Assembly: GCA_036379935.1 (NCBI GenBank) | Contig: DASVFT010000010.1 | Coordinates: 1-45,498, forward strand | Direction: 5' to 3' | DNA: 45,498 bases | DNA from: JAOPZW01 sp036379935 | GTDB taxonomy: Bacteria > Actinomycetota > Thermoleophilia > Solirubrobacterales > Solirubrobacteraceae | Shown: positions 23,807 to 32,665 of the stretch, piece after piece | Numbering within the stretch: the first letter of the stretch is position 1 | Layout: every line of letters starts with the position of its first letter | Notes under the pieces: model-generated | Seen by the model: the letters and a program-made list of their open reading frames with translations, nothing else | What the model was told of the DNA's origin: nothing | Databases searched by the model: none | Position numbers and translations under genes: made by a program

Positions 23807-24814
23807 TCAGCCGCCGATGTACGACATCTCCACGCGCGGCCTTGCGACCGTCGCGTTCGCTCGCCGCTCCGAGTAGCGGTCCGCACGCCCACGCCAGATC
23901 GAGGTGACGCGCGCGGCCAGCTGCTCGTCGCTGGCCCCCGCGCGAAGGAGCGCCCGCAGATCGTGCCCGGACGTCGCGAACAGGCACGTGTGGAGCCGGC
24001 CGTCGGCGGAGAGGCGCGCCCGCGTGCAGCCGCCGCAGAATGGCTGCGTGACCGAGGAGATCACGCCGATCTCGCCGCCGCCGTCGCGGTAGCGGTAGCG
24101 CCGGGCCACCTCGCCCGGATTGACCGGGTCGACCGGCTCCAGCGGCCAGCGCGCGTCGATCGCCGCGACGACCTCGACCGACGGCAGGACGTGCCCCAGC
24201 TCCCAGCCGTTGCTCGTGCCCACGTCCATGAACTCGATGAAGCGGACGACGTGGCCCGACCAGCGGAAGTGCTCGGCCATGTCCAGGACGTCGTGGTCGT
24301 TCGTCCCGCGCTTGACCACCATGTTGACCTTGACTGGGCAGAGGCCCGCGGCGGCCGCGGCGTCGATGCCGGCGAGCACGCGCGCCACCGGGAAGCGCGC
24401 GTCGTTCATCGCCTTGAACACGGCGTCGTCCAGGGAGTCGAGGCTGACGGTCACGCGTCGCAGGCCGGCGTCGCGCAGCGCCCGGGCTTGACGCTCGAGC
24501 AGGGCGCCGTTCGTCGTGAGCGCGAGGTCGCGGACGCCCTCCAGCTCGGCGAGCATCGCGACGAGCCTCGGGAGCTCGCGCCGCAGCAGCGGCTCGCCGC
24601 CGGTGATGCGGATCTTCTCGACGCCGCCGGCGACGAAGATCCGCGCCACCCGCGTGATCTCCTCGAAGGTCAGCACCTCGGCGCGAGCGAGGAACGGGAA
24701 CTGCGGCCCGAACACCTCGCGTGGCATGCAGTAGCGACAGCGGAAGTTGCACCGGTCGGTGACCGAGATCCGCAGGTCGCGCAGCGGCCGGTCGAGGGCG
24801 TCGGCGAGCGTCAT
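23807..24814 (-). CDS. moaA: GTP 3',8-cyclase MoaA (radical SAM, molybdenum cofactor)
   Basis: A 335-residue radical SAM enzyme for the first step of molybdopterin synthesis. The SAM-cluster motif is Cys22-Cys26-Cys29 (RCNFRCRYC), followed by 'RITGGEPLLRRELP' and 'LALTTNGALL'. The C-terminal second cluster site is 'QPFCGGCTRARLS' with a later Cys in 'RLHTCLF'. The chain ends in Gly-Gly, needed for catalysis in this family. The ATG overlaps the stop of the molybdopterin oxidoreductase gene, so the two are coupled. Many molybdoenzymes are coded in this window, so local supply of the cofactor makes sense. Confidence 0.95.
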   Translation of the reverse strand: MTLADALDRPLRDLRISVTDRCNFRCRYCMPREVFGPQFPFLARAEVLTFEEITRVARIFVAGGVEKIRITGGEPLLRRELPRLVAMLAELEGVRDLALTTNGALLERQARALRDAGLRRVTVSLDSLDDAVFKAMNDARFPVARVLAGIDAAAAAGLCPVKVNMVVKRGTNDHDVLDMAEHFRWSGHVVRFIEFMDVGTSNGWELGHVLPSVEVVAAIDARWPLEPVDPVNPGEVARRYRYRDGGGEIGVISSVTQPFCGGCTRARLSADGRLHTCLFATSGHDLRALLRAGASDEQLAARVTSIWRGRADRYSERRANATVARPRVEMSYIGG

Positions 24815-26916
24815 GCGGCCGCCGTTCCGAGGCCCACGACCTCGACGCGGTTGTCGTGGAAGACGGCCCCGCCGCCCATGTCGGCGTTGCGCTCCTCGAC
24901 CGTCGCATTCGCGTTGCTGGCGCCCCGCATCGTCCGCGGCCACCGCCCCTTGGTGGTCGCGACGACGCCCGGCCGCACGCGGTCGTCGACCTCGACGCGC
25001 ACCTCGAAGCTCCCACGGCGGTTCTCCACGCGCGCGTATTGACCGGACGCGAGATCGCGCGCGCTCGCGTCGTCCGGGTGCACGACGAGCGTGGCCTCGC
25101 CGAGCTTGGCCGCGAGGCGCGGCTTGTTGGCGAAGGTCGAGTTGAGGAGGAACTGCGACGCGGTGGCCAGCAGGACGAGCGGGTAGCGCTCGGCGTCGGC
25201 GGTGCCCGCCTCGGTGTTCTCCAGCGGGGGCGTGTAGCCCGGCATCGGGTCGTGGCCATCGGCGCGGGCGCGCTCGGAGAACAGCTCGAGCTTGCCGGAC
25301 GGCGTCGCGAAGCCGCCTTCGGCGAACGGCACGAACGGCACGGGATACCCGAGCCGCACCCATCCCTCGGCGCGCAGCCGGTCGAGGGTCACGCCCTCCA
25401 GCGACAGGTGCTCGGAGTCGAGCACCTGCCTGGCCAGCGTCTCGTCGTCGTCGTAGAGGCACGGCTCGGTGAGTCCCAGCGCCCGGGCCAGCCGGCGGAA
25501 GATCTCGCTGTTGGGCAGGCACTCGCCGGGCGCCTCGACCGCCGGCTCGTTCCAGGCGAGGTAGAGGTGACCGTAGGCGTTGTGCAGGTCGGCGTGCTCG
25601 GTCTGCATCGTCGCCGGCAGCACGATGTCGGCGTAGTCCACGGTGTCGGTCGGGAAGTGCTCGATCGCCACGGTGAACAGGTCCTCGCGGGCGAGCTCGC
25701 GCCGGACGGCGTTCTGGTCCGGATTGCTCGCCAGCGGATTGCTGTTGTAGAGCAGCAGCGCCTTGATCGGTGGGTCGTCGAGCTCGCGAAGGTTCGTGGC
25801 GAGCTGGGTCATCACCAGCGAGCGCGTGCCGGGCGGCCGCAGGTCGTCGCGCCACAGCGCCGCCCAGTTGCCGCGGAAGAAGCCGCCGGTGTGGTACACG
25901 GCGCCCCCGCCCGGATAGCGCCAGTCGCCGGTGATGCCCGGGATCGCCGTGATCGTGCGCACGGCCATGCCACCGCCCGCGTGGCGCTGGAGGCCCATCG
26001 ACATCCTGATGGCGGTCGGGCGCGTGCGCGCCAGCCGTTCGCCGAGGCCGACGATGCGCTCCTCGGGCAGCCCCGTGATGGCGGCGACGCGCGCTGGCGG
26101 GAACTCGGCGATCCGCTGGCGGAAGGCGTCCCACCCGACCGTGTGATCGCGCAGGTACTCGTCGTCCTGCGCGTCGTTGGCCACGACGACGTGCAGCAGT
26201 CCGAGCGCGAGCGCCGCGTCCGTGCCCGGGATCGGCGCCAGATGCTCGTCGGCGTTGGCGGCCGAGCGCGTGCGGATCGGATCGATGGCCACGACGTGGG
26301 CGCCGCGGTGGCGGGCCGCCAGCACGTGCTTCCACACGTGATGGCCGGTGAACATCGGATTCGTGCCCCATAGCAGGATCAGGCGCGCTGCGCCCAGGGT
26401 CTCGGGGTCCATCCCGACCTTGCCCTCGCCCAGGACGTAGTCCGTGCCACCGAAGCCCGCCACGGCGCAGATGGTCATCTCGTGGCGAGACGTGCCCAGG
26501 GCGTTCCACAGCCGCCGGCCCGCGCCGGCCACCCCCTGGATCATCCCCATCGTGCCGGTGCCGTAGTAGGGCCAGATCGCCTGGGGCCCGTGGTCGTCGA
26601 TCACCGCGCGCCAGCGCTCGGCGATCGCGCTCAGCGCCTCGTCCCAGCCGATCCGGGCGAAGCGCCCCTCGCCCTTGCGACCCACGCGCCGGAGCGGGTA
26701 GAGGAGCCGATCGTCGGCGCGCGTGTGCTCGAGGTAGCGATTCAGCTTGACGCAGAGGACGCCCCTGGTGAACGGATGGTCCTCGGCCCCCGCGAGCTTG
26801 GTGGCTTTGCCGCCCTCGACCGTGACGACCCAGCTGCAGGTGTCCGGGCAATCCATCGGGCACACGCCATGGACCGCACGCGCGTGCCCTGCGGGATTCG
26901 CTTCGCCCAGCGCCAC
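24811..26916 (-). CDS. molybdopterin-dependent oxidoreductase (DMSO reductase superfamily, BisC/FdhA-like)
   Basis: About 701 residues when started at GTG 26916; a GTG at 26967 is the alternative, and no ATG is suitably placed. The N-terminal Fe-S domain has Cys19, Cys23, Cys27 (CPMDCPDTC) and Cys55 (RGVLC), expected to bind 4Fe-4S. Mo-pterin domain marks include 'YPLRRVG', 'GWDEALSAIAERW', 'LLWGTNPMFTGHHVWKH', 'LLLYNSNPLASNPDQ', 'DIVLPATMQTEHADLHNAYG' and a C-terminal dinucleotide domain with 'LLATASQFLLNSTFANKPRL'. There is no twin-Arg signal, so it is probably cytoplasmic. The substrate is unknown: no diaphorase, membrane or NrfD-type partner genes are adjacent. It shares an operon with moaA. 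Confidence 0.87.
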   Translation of the reverse strand: MALGEANPAGHARAVHGVCPMDCPDTCSWVVTVEGGKATKLAGAEDHPFTRGVLCVKLNRYLEHTRADDRLLYPLRRVGRKGEGRFARIGWDEALSAIAERWRAVIDDHGPQAIWPYYGTGTMGMIQGVAGAGRRLWNALGTSRHEMTICAVAGFGGTDYVLGEGKVGMDPETLGAARLILLWGTNPMFTGHHVWKHVLAARHRGAHVVAIDPIRTRSAANADEHLAPIPGTDAALALGLLHVVVANDAQDDEYLRDHTVGWDAFRQRIAEFPPARVAAITGLPEERIVGLGERLARTRPTAIRMSMGLQRHAGGGMAVRTITAIPGITGDWRYPGGGAVYHTGGFFRGNWAALWRDDLRPPGTRSLVMTQLATNLRELDDPPIKALLLYNSNPLASNPDQNAVRRELAREDLFTVAIEHFPTDTVDYADIVLPATMQTEHADLHNAYGHLYLAWNEPAVEAPGECLPNSEIFRRLARALGLTEPCLYDDDETLARQVLDSEHLSLEGVTLDRLRAEGWVRLGYPVPFVPFAEGGFATPSGKLELFSERARADGHDPMPGYTPPLENTEAGTADAERYPLVLLATASQFLLNSTFANKPRLAAKLGEATLVVHPDDASARDLASGQYARVENRRGSFEVRVEVDDRVRPGVVATTKGRWPRTMRGASNANATVEERNADMGGGAVFHDNRVEVVGLGTAAA

Positions 26917-27105
26917 GCAGGCGACGGTACAGCCCTCCCCGCTCGGTCGGCGGCGGAGGAGGTCCACGGCATCACGATTCCTAGTCAGATCGCCCAGCGC
27001 AGGCGGCGACATTGGGGCGTTCCGCATAACTCCCTGCGTGGACCCCGAGTTTATTCTCGCGCCGCTGGCCGCTACATCGCCGATTTCGAGGGGAGTTGGT
27101 GCACC
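26917..27105. promoter_or_regulatory. divergent intergenic region upstream of the first Mo-hydroxylase operon
   Basis: This gap of about 190 bp must hold promoters for both the - strand oxidoreductase gene and the + strand FAD-subunit gene. TTGGGG (27014-27019) and the AT-richer stretches near 27025 and 27050 are possible + strand promoter parts. GTCAGAT at 26984-26990 resembles the GTCAGATAT motif upstream of coxG and of the second Mo subunit. A GGGGAG site (27090-27095) precedes the FAD-subunit frame. Nothing else was recognised. Confidence 0.3.
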
Positions 27106-28005
27106 GTCAAGCCTCCGCCTTTTCAGTATCACGCACCGCGGACCGTGGACGAAGCCGTCGAGCTTCTCGACCGCTATTCGGATAGCGCGAAGGTGCTCGC
27201 CGGCGGCCAGAGCATGGTGCCGCTGCTCAACCTGCGTCTCGCCAACGTCGAGCATCTCATCGACCTCAACACGATCGACGGGCTGACCTACATCAGCAAC
27301 GACCAGGACCACGCCCTGACGATCGGCGCCACCGCGCGTCAGCGCGCGGTCGAGCAATCGTCGGCGGTGACCGACCGCCTGGCGATCCTCCAGGACGCGC
27401 TGTCGTACGTCGGCCACATGCAGATCCGCAACCGCGGCACGGTGGTGGGGAGCATCTGCCACGCCGACCCCGCGGCCGAGATGCCGGCGCTGTGGCTGGC
27501 GGTCGGTGGCGAAGCCACGATCGTCGCCACCTCCGGCAAGCGCAAGATCGACGCCGACAGCTTCTTCGCGTCGTACTTCACGACGTCGGTGCAGCCCAAC
27601 GAGCTGGTGACCGAGGTCACCTTCAACGTCGCCAACAGCGCGACCGGGCACAGCATCAACGAGGTCGCGCGCCGGCACGGCGACTTCGCGCTCGCCGGCG
27701 TCGTGGCGCAGGTGACGCTCGACGACGACCGCAAGGCCATCAGCGACGCGCGGATCGCGCTGTTCGGCGTCGCCGGAACGCCGGTGCGCGCCGGCAGCGC
27801 CGAGCGCCTGCTCAAGGGCCGCGCGGCGGACGACGAGGCGTGGGCCGCGGCGGCCGACGCCGTCGACGGCGACATCAGCCCGACCAGCGACGTGCACGCC
27901 AGCGAGGAGTACCGGCGTCAGGTCGCGCGTGTCCTCACGCAGCGCTCGCTGCGCGAGGCTGCCGAGCGAGCAGCCGGCCAACCGCAGCGAGGAGGCTCCC
28001 GATGA
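27106..28005 (+). CDS. Mo-hydroxylase FAD-binding medium subunit (CoxM/XdhB-like), first set
   Basis: About 299 residues. It feeds electrons from the 2Fe-2S subunit to an acceptor through FAD. FAD-domain motifs are present: 'VLAGGQSMVPLLNLRL' and 'IRNRGTVVGSICHADPAAE', with a C-terminal CO_deh_flav domain ('DARIALFGVAGTPVRA'). Family members begin M/V-KPPPF-YHAP. Here the matching codon at 27106-27108 is GTC, and no in-frame ATG, GTG or TTG lies nearby upstream; the next ATG, near residue 37, would remove the flavin-binding start. A GGGGAG site 10 bases before the GTC supports initiation close to here, so the start is either non-canonical (GTC, or CTG 27034) or reflects a sequence change. The stop overlaps the ATG of the 2Fe-2S gene. 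Confidence 0.83.
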   Translation, partial: VKPPPFQYHAPRTVDEAVELLDRYSDSAKVLAGGQSMVPLLNLRLANVEHLIDLNTIDGLTYISNDQDHALTIGATARQRAVEQSSAVTDRLAILQDALSYVGHMQIRNRGTVVGSICHADPAAEMPALWLAVGGEATIVATSGKRKIDADSFFASYFTTSVQPNELVTEVTFNVANSATGHSINEVARRHGDFALAGVVAQVTLDDDRKAISDARIALFGVAGTPVRAGSAERLLKGRAADDEAWAAAADAVDGDISPTSDVHASEEYRRQVARVLTQRSLREAAERAAGQPQRGGSR

Positions 28006-28529
28006 GCGGCCATCAGGTCGTCCTGAACATCAATGGCTCGACGGTCGAAGGCAGCGTGGACCCACGCCTGACCCTGGCCGACTTCATCCGTGACCAGGCC
28101 GGTCTGACGGGGACCAAGCTCGGCTGCGAGCACGGCGTCTGCGGCGCCTGCACGGTGCTCGTCAACGGCGAGGCGGTCCGCTCGTGCCTGATGTTCGCCG
28201 TCCAGGCCAGCGGCACGGAGGTCACGACGGTGGAGGGGTTCGCCAGCAACGGCGACCTGCATCCGCTCCAGCAGGCGTTCGCCGACAAGCACGGCCTTCA
28301 GTGCGGGTTCTGCACGCCGGGCATGCTGATCTCGAGCTACGCCTTCCTCAAGGAGAACCGCAGCCCGACCGAAGACGAGATCCGCGTCGCGCTGAGCGGC
28401 AACATCTGCCGCTGCACCGGCTACCAGGGGATCGTCGACGCGGTGCAGCATGCGGTGGAGACCGACGCCGCGGCCGTCCCCCTCGGGGAGAGCTCCGGGT
28501 CCCCGTCCGCTCACAACGCGAAGCGATAG
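28002..28529 (+). CDS. Mo-hydroxylase 2Fe-2S small subunit (CoxS-like), first set
   Basis: A 175-residue protein with both expected 2Fe-2S centres. Cys42, Cys47, Cys50 and Cys62 lie in the plant-type ferredoxin domain (CEHGVCGAC...C). Cys101, Cys104, Cys136 and Cys138 lie in the helical domain (CGFC...CRC). It passes electrons from the Mo site to FAD in the L-M-S complex. A GAGGAGG site precedes the ATG, which overlaps the medium-subunit stop. The 20 or so residues after 'HAVETD' are a poorly conserved tail. The large-subunit gene follows after 12 bp. Confidence 0.94.
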   Translation: MSGHQVVLNINGSTVEGSVDPRLTLADFIRDQAGLTGTKLGCEHGVCGACTVLVNGEAVRSCLMFAVQASGTEVTTVEGFASNGDLHPLQQAFADKHGLQCGFCTPGMLISSYAFLKENRSPTEDEIRVALSGNICRCTGYQGIVDAVQHAVETDAAAVPLGESSGSPSAHNAKR

Positions 28530-28541
28530 GGAGGCATCGAG

Positions 28542-30947
28542 ATGGCCGTAGCAGAGAGTCGCAAGACCAAGTGGGTGGGCTCGCGCGTCAAGCGCGTCGA
28601 GGACCCGCGGTACCTCACCGGCGCGGCCCGCTACGTGGCCGACATCGCCCTTCCGCGCACGATGCATGCGGTGTTCGTGCGCTCCCCTCACGCGTACGCG
28701 AACATCCGCGGCATCGACAAGTCGGTGCTCGGTGACCTGGCCGACAGCGTCAAGGTGTTCACCGGCAAGGACGTCGCCCACGAGGGCGAGGCCGGGTCGC
28801 AGAGCCCCGGTGGCGGCGTGTCGCCGCTGCGCGGACGCTTCGGGCTCCAGGGCCTGTTGCGCACCACCCAGCACGTGATCGCCCCGAAGACGGTCCGTTT
28901 CGTGGGCGAGGCCGTGGCCGTCGTCGTCGCGGAGAACGCCTACGTGGCCGACGACGCCGCCGAGCGCCTCTCGGCCGGGGTCGACTACGAGGTGCTGCGC
29001 CCGGTGGTGGACATCGAGGAGGCCATCGGCGACGGCGCCCCGGTGCTGACCGACGACCTGAGCTCCAACGTCGTGTTCCAGAGCAAGGAGACCCACGGCG
29101 ACGTCGACAAGGCGTTCAAGGACGCCTACCGCACCTACAGCGCGCGGTTCCATCACAACCGCTACGGCGCGGCGCCGATGGAGGCGCGCGGCGTGCTGGC
29201 CCAGTACGACCCCGCCTACGGCACGCTCACGGTCTGGTCCTCGACCCAGATGCCGCACCTGCTGCGGTCCCTGATCGCGGTGCACCTGAACTTCCCGGAG
29301 CCGCGCGTGCGCGTCATCGCTCCGGAGGTCGGGGGCGGCTTCGGCCTGAAGATGGCGTGCTGCCCCGAGGAGCTCGTGACGCCGTTCTTGTCGCTCAAGC
29401 TCGGCCGCCCGGTGCGGTGGATCGAGGATCGCCGCGATCACCTCATGTGCGCCAGCCAGGCCAAGGAGCAGCTGATCGACATCGAGTTCGCGGTGGCGGA
29501 GGACGGCGAGCTGCTCGGCGCCAAGGGCGTGTTCATCGGCGACGGTGGCGCGTACTCGGACGCCGCGATCCTCGAGCCGGTGTGCGCGGCCAAGGCGTTG
29601 ACCGGCCCGTACCGCCTCGACATCTACGAAGAGGAGATCATCCAAGGTCTCTCGAACAAGCCGCCGATCGCCGCCTACCGCGGCGTGGGCTGGACCGCGT
29701 CGAACACGGTGCGCGAGGTCCTCTTCGAGGAGATCGCGCGCGACCTCGGCATCGACGTGCTCGAGTTCCGGCGCAAGAACCTCATCAACTCCGACGAGTT
29801 CCCGTACACGTCCTGCACGAACCAGGTCTACGACAGCGGGACGTACCACGAGTCACTGGAGCAGGTCGCCGAAGCGGTCAAGTACGACGAGTTCCGGGCC
29901 GAGCAGGAGCGCCTGCGCAAGGAGGGCCGGTACATCGGGATCGGCTTCAGCTCCTACGTCGAGGGCACGGCGTGGGGCAGCGACGCGTCGGCGCAGTCCG
30001 GCATGCCGGAGTCCTCGCACGACAACTCGACCGTGACGATGGACCCGTCGGGCAAGGTCACCGTGGCCGTCAGCGTCTCGAGCCACGGCCAGGGCCACGA
30101 GACGTCGTTCGCGCAGGTCGCGGCCGACGAGCTGGGCGTCAACGTCGAGGACGTCGCCATCCTCCACGGCGATACCGCGTCGACGCCGTACGGCCTCGGT
30201 ACCTATGCCAGCCGCAGCGCGGTCATCGCCGGCGCCACGATCACCCGTGCGGCGAGCGACGTGCGCGAGCACCTCTTCCGCGTGGCCGGCAAGATGCTCG
30301 AGGTCGATCCAGACGACCTCGAGATCGGCGACGGTCGCATCTCGGTGGTGGGAGCCAGCGATCGCTCAAAGGCCATCAGCGAGGTGGCCTACGCCGCCTA
30401 CTGGAGCCACAAGGACCGCGAGGACGAGTCGTTGCCCACGTCGACGCGGTTCTACGACCCGCCGTGCACCTACTCGAACGGCTGCATCGCGGTGCTCGTC
30501 GAGGTCGACGCGGAGACGGGCACCGTGAAGCTCGAGCGGATCGTCGCGGTCGAGGACTGCGGCACGCTCATCAACCCGCTGATCGTCGACGGCCAGGTCC
30601 AGGGCGCCATCGCCCAGGGCGTGGGCGGGGCGATGTTCGAAGAGCTGGTCTACAACGCGGACGGCCAGCCGCTGAGCACCACGTACATGGACTACCTCGT
30701 GCCGACCGCGACCGACCTGCCCGCCATCGAGGTCGCGCACCTCGAGAGCCCCTCGCCCTTGAGCGTGGGTGGTTACAAGGGCATGGGCGAGGGCGGTCAG
30801 ATCGCCGCGCCGGCCGCCATGGTCAACGCCGTGATGGACGCCCTGGCGCCCTTCGGAGCGAAGACTCGGGATCTCCCGCTCAAGCCCGACTACGTGCTCA
30901 AGCTGATCAACGGCGGTGCCGCGTCCGCCAACGGCGCCTCCGAGTAG
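28542..30947 (+). CDS. Mo-hydroxylase molybdopterin-binding large subunit (CoxL/XdhA-like), first set
   Basis: An 801-residue catalytic subunit of the xanthine dehydrogenase/aldehyde oxidase family. It binds molybdopterin-cytosine-dinucleotide and would hydroxylate an aldehyde or N-heterocycle. The N-terminal hammerhead domain (VGSRVKRVEDPRYLTGAARY) is followed by 'APEVGGGFGLKM'. The active-site loop is 'AAYRGVGWTASN', neither the CO dehydrogenase form I (AYRCSFR) nor the usual form II (AYRGAGR). The catalytic Glu stands in 'GYKGMGEGGQIAAPAA' near the C-terminus, and 'VSSHGQGHETSFAQVAADEL' is a cofactor loop. It is therefore a hydroxylase of unknown substrate and not a form I CO dehydrogenase. 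It ends the M-S-L operon and is followed by a terminator-like hairpin. Confidence 0.92.
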   Translation: MAVAESRKTKWVGSRVKRVEDPRYLTGAARYVADIALPRTMHAVFVRSPHAYANIRGIDKSVLGDLADSVKVFTGKDVAHEGEAGSQSPGGGVSPLRGRFGLQGLLRTTQHVIAPKTVRFVGEAVAVVVAENAYVADDAAERLSAGVDYEVLRPVVDIEEAIGDGAPVLTDDLSSNVVFQSKETHGDVDKAFKDAYRTYSARFHHNRYGAAPMEARGVLAQYDPAYGTLTVWSSTQMPHLLRSLIAVHLNFPEPRVRVIAPEVGGGFGLKMACCPEELVTPFLSLKLGRPVRWIEDRRDHLMCASQAKEQLIDIEFAVAEDGELLGAKGVFIGDGGAYSDAAILEPVCAAKALTGPYRLDIYEEEIIQGLSNKPPIAAYRGVGWTASNTVREVLFEEIARDLGIDVLEFRRKNLINSDEFPYTSCTNQVYDSGTYHESLEQVAEAVKYDEFRAEQERLRKEGRYIGIGFSSYVEGTAWGSDASAQSGMPESSHDNSTVTMDPSGKVTVAVSVSSHGQGHETSFAQVAADELGVNVEDVAILHGDTASTPYGLGTYASRSAVIAGATITRAASDVREHLFRVAGKMLEVDPDDLEIGDGRISVVGASDRSKAISEVAYAAYWSHKDREDESLPTSTRFYDPPCTYSNGCIAVLVEVDAETGTVKLERIVAVEDCGTLINPLIVDGQVQGAIAQGVGGAMFEELVYNADGQPLSTTYMDYLVPTATDLPAIEVAHLESPSPLSVGGYKGMGEGGQIAAPAAMVNAVMDALAPFGAKTRDLPLKPDYVLKLINGGAASANGASE

Positions 30948-30967
30948 GCGACGCGGTGTCGCCCGCG

Positions 30968-31001
30968 CGGGTCGTCCCGTCCTCACCGGCGGGACGACCC
31001 G
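30968..31001. terminator. bidirectional terminator-like hairpin between the large-subunit gene and coxG
   Basis: Arms CGGGTCGTCCCG (30968-30979) and CGGGACGACCCG (30990-31001) are perfectly complementary over 12 bp around a 10-nt loop, in the 65-bp gap where two genes converge. There is no T-tract on either strand, as is common for high-G+C actinobacteria, so a termination role is inferred from position and stability. Confidence 0.6.
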
Positions 31002-31012
31002 GGCGCTGTGCC

Positions 31013-31675
31013 CTACCGCCGCGCGCGACGGCGTGCCATGACGACGAAGAACGCGAGCAGCAGCGCGACCGGGGCCAGGCGCTTGACGATCGGTCCCCCG
31101 GCGGTCGCCATCAGGTCCACGGGCTGGGCCGGCGGCGAGGCGATGCTGCGCACGCCTGGAGCAGGCTCGTCGTCCTCCGACGACAAGCCGTTCGACGAGG
31201 AGCGCGCCGGCTCGGCCGACGTGGCCTCCTCGGACCTCAGCAGACTGGCCTCTAGGGTATGCACGAATTGGCCCACCATCCGGTTGCTGACGTCGGCGAG
31301 GATGCCGCGCCCGAACTGAGCGATCTTGCCCGTGATGCTCACATCCGTGACGATCGACGCCTTGGTCTTGCCGCCTTCGGGCGCCAGCGTCGAGGTGATC
31401 GTCGCGGTGACGCTGCCGTTGCCGCGCGCGTCGCGGCCCTCGGCGGCGATGACCGCGCGGTGGTTCGTCTCGTCACGCTCGACGAAGCGCATGGCGCTGT
31501 CGTAGCTCATGCTGATGGCCCCCACCTTGACCTTCATCGTGCCCCGGTACTCGTCCCCTTCGACCTCCTTGAGCTCGAAGCCCGGGACGCACGGCGCGAT
31601 CCGCTCGACGTCGGTGAGCAGCTCCCACATCGTCTCGACCGGCGCATCGACGACAAAGTCATTGGTGAGTTCCAT
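31013..31675 (-). CDS. coxG: CoxG-like SRPBCC protein with C-terminal membrane anchor
   Basis: A 220-residue protein. Residues 1-150 are a CoxG/SRPBCC domain ('VDAPVETMWELLTDVERIAPCVPG', given here split over residues 8-31; 'MKVKVGAISMSYDS'; 'VTDVSITGKIAQFGRGIL'). An acidic Ser/Glu-rich linker (about 155-195) leads to one transmembrane helix, 'LAPVALLLAFFVVMARRRARR'. In carboxydotrophs CoxG helps recruit CO dehydrogenase to the membrane, so a similar role for one or both Mo-hydroxylases here is likely. The ATG at 31675 follows AAGGAG. It is transcribed away from coxD/coxE and convergent with the first Mo-hydroxylase operon. Confidence 0.85.
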   Translation of the reverse strand: MELTNDFVVDAPVETMWELLTDVERIAPCVPGFELKEVEGDEYRGTMKVKVGAISMSYDSAMRFVERDETNHRAVIAAEGRDARGNGSVTATITSTLAPEGGKTKASIVTDVSITGKIAQFGRGILADVSNRMVGQFVHTLEASLLRSEEATSAEPARSSSNGLSSEDDEPAPGVRSIASPPAQPVDLMATAGGPIVKRLAPVALLLAFFVVMARRRARR

Positions 31676-31709
31676 CAGGAGTCTCTCCTTCGATTGGTGA
31701 GTCCGAATG

Positions 31710-31728
31710 ATATCTGACAATCATGTCA
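31710..31728. promoter_or_regulatory. regulatory region between coxG and coxD
   Basis: The 99-bp divergent gap is clearly AT-richer than its surroundings. TGACA (31715-31719) and TGTCA (31724-31728) form a perfect inverted repeat around ATCA. Overlapping it, ATATCTGAC (31710-31718; GTCAGATAT on the - strand) lies 34 bp before the coxG start, and the same nine bases lie 39 bp before the second Mo large-subunit gene (40350-40358). This may be a shared promoter or operator element. Confidence 0.4.
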
Positions 31729-31774
31729 TTGCGGGCGATATGCGGGTAAATATTTCCGGTGAGGTCAATTCAGA

Positions 31775-32665
31775 GTGACTTCTGGCTTCAACCACGGAGT
31801 GGCCTCAATTGAAGCTGTCGAGGAAGCACTCACGCGCGAGGCGTACCTGCCCGACCGCGGACTGGCCACGGCGATCTACCTGGCGCTCACGATGCGGCGC
31901 CCGCTGCTGCTGGAGGGCGAAGCAGGCGTTGGCAAGACGGAGGTGGCCAAGACGCTGGCTCGCATCCTCGACACCGAGCTGATCCGGCTTCAGTGCTACG
32001 AGGGCATCGACTCCGCTCAAGCGCTGTACGAGTGGGACTACTCGCGCCAGCTCCTGTACGCACGAGCGCTTCAGGACGGCGAGCTCACCCTGGCCAAGGG
32101 CGCCTCGCAGCTCTACGGTCCGGACTTCCTGCTCGAGCGGCCGCTGCTGCGCGCCATTCGTGCGCCGTCGGAAGTCGTGTTGCTGATCGACGAGCTCGAT
32201 CGCGCCGATGACGAATTTGAGGCCTTCCTCTTGGAGGTGCTCTCTGATTACTCGGTGACCGTGCCGGAGCTGGGCACGATCACGACCGACACGCCCCCGA
32301 TTGTGGTGATCACCTCAAATCGCACGCGCGAGTTGCACGACGCCCTCAAGCGACGCTGTCTCTTTCATTGGATCGACTTTCCGACCCCGGAGCGCGAGGC
32401 GCAGATCATCATGACGCGTGCGCCGGAGGTCTCGCGCGAGCTGGCCGAGGCGGTGGCGCGGACCATCGCCGAGATACGCAAGCTCGACCTCATCAAGCTG
32501 CCGGGCGCCGCCGAGGCGATCGATTGGGCCCGCGCGATGGCGCTCCTCGGGGCCACGGCGATCGACCCCGAGCTCGCGCGCAGCAGCCTGGGCTGGGCGG
32601 TCAAGAACCGCGACGACCTGGAGCTCGTCTACGGGCAGCTGCCCGAGCTCGTGCTGCATGGATGA
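31775..32665 (+). CDS. coxD: MoxR-family AAA+ ATPase (CoxD-like)
   Basis: A 296-residue AAA+ chaperone-like ATPase with Walker A 'GEAGVGKT' (48-55), Walker B 'VVLLIDELDRAD' and a sensor-1 region 'PIVVITSNRTRELHDALKRR'. CoxD proteins act in post-translational completion of the Mo site of CO dehydrogenase-type enzymes, together with the VWA protein CoxE coded next. The start is GTG 31775, 9 bp after GAGGTC. The 3' end overlaps coxE by 8 bp. Its place between two Mo-hydroxylase gene sets suggests service to one or both. Confidence 0.9.
   Translation: MTSGFNHGVASIEAVEEALTREAYLPDRGLATAIYLALTMRRPLLLEGEAGVGKTEVAKTLARILDTELIRLQCYEGIDSAQALYEWDYSRQLLYARALQDGELTLAKGASQLYGPDFLLERPLLRAIRAPSEVVLLIDELDRADDEFEAFLLEVLSDYSVTVPELGTITTDTPPIVVITSNRTRELHDALKRRCLFHWIDFPTPEREAQIIMTRAPEVSRELAEAVARTIAEIRKLDLIKLPGAAEAIDWARAMALLGATAIDPELARSSLGWAVKNRDDLELVYGQLPELVLHG

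Noticed and set aside
28542..30947. Carbon monoxide dehydrogenase (CoxL form I)
   Set aside because: The active-site loop reads AYRGVGW and lacks the AYRCSFR motif needed for the Cu-Mo site, despite coxD/E/G nearby.
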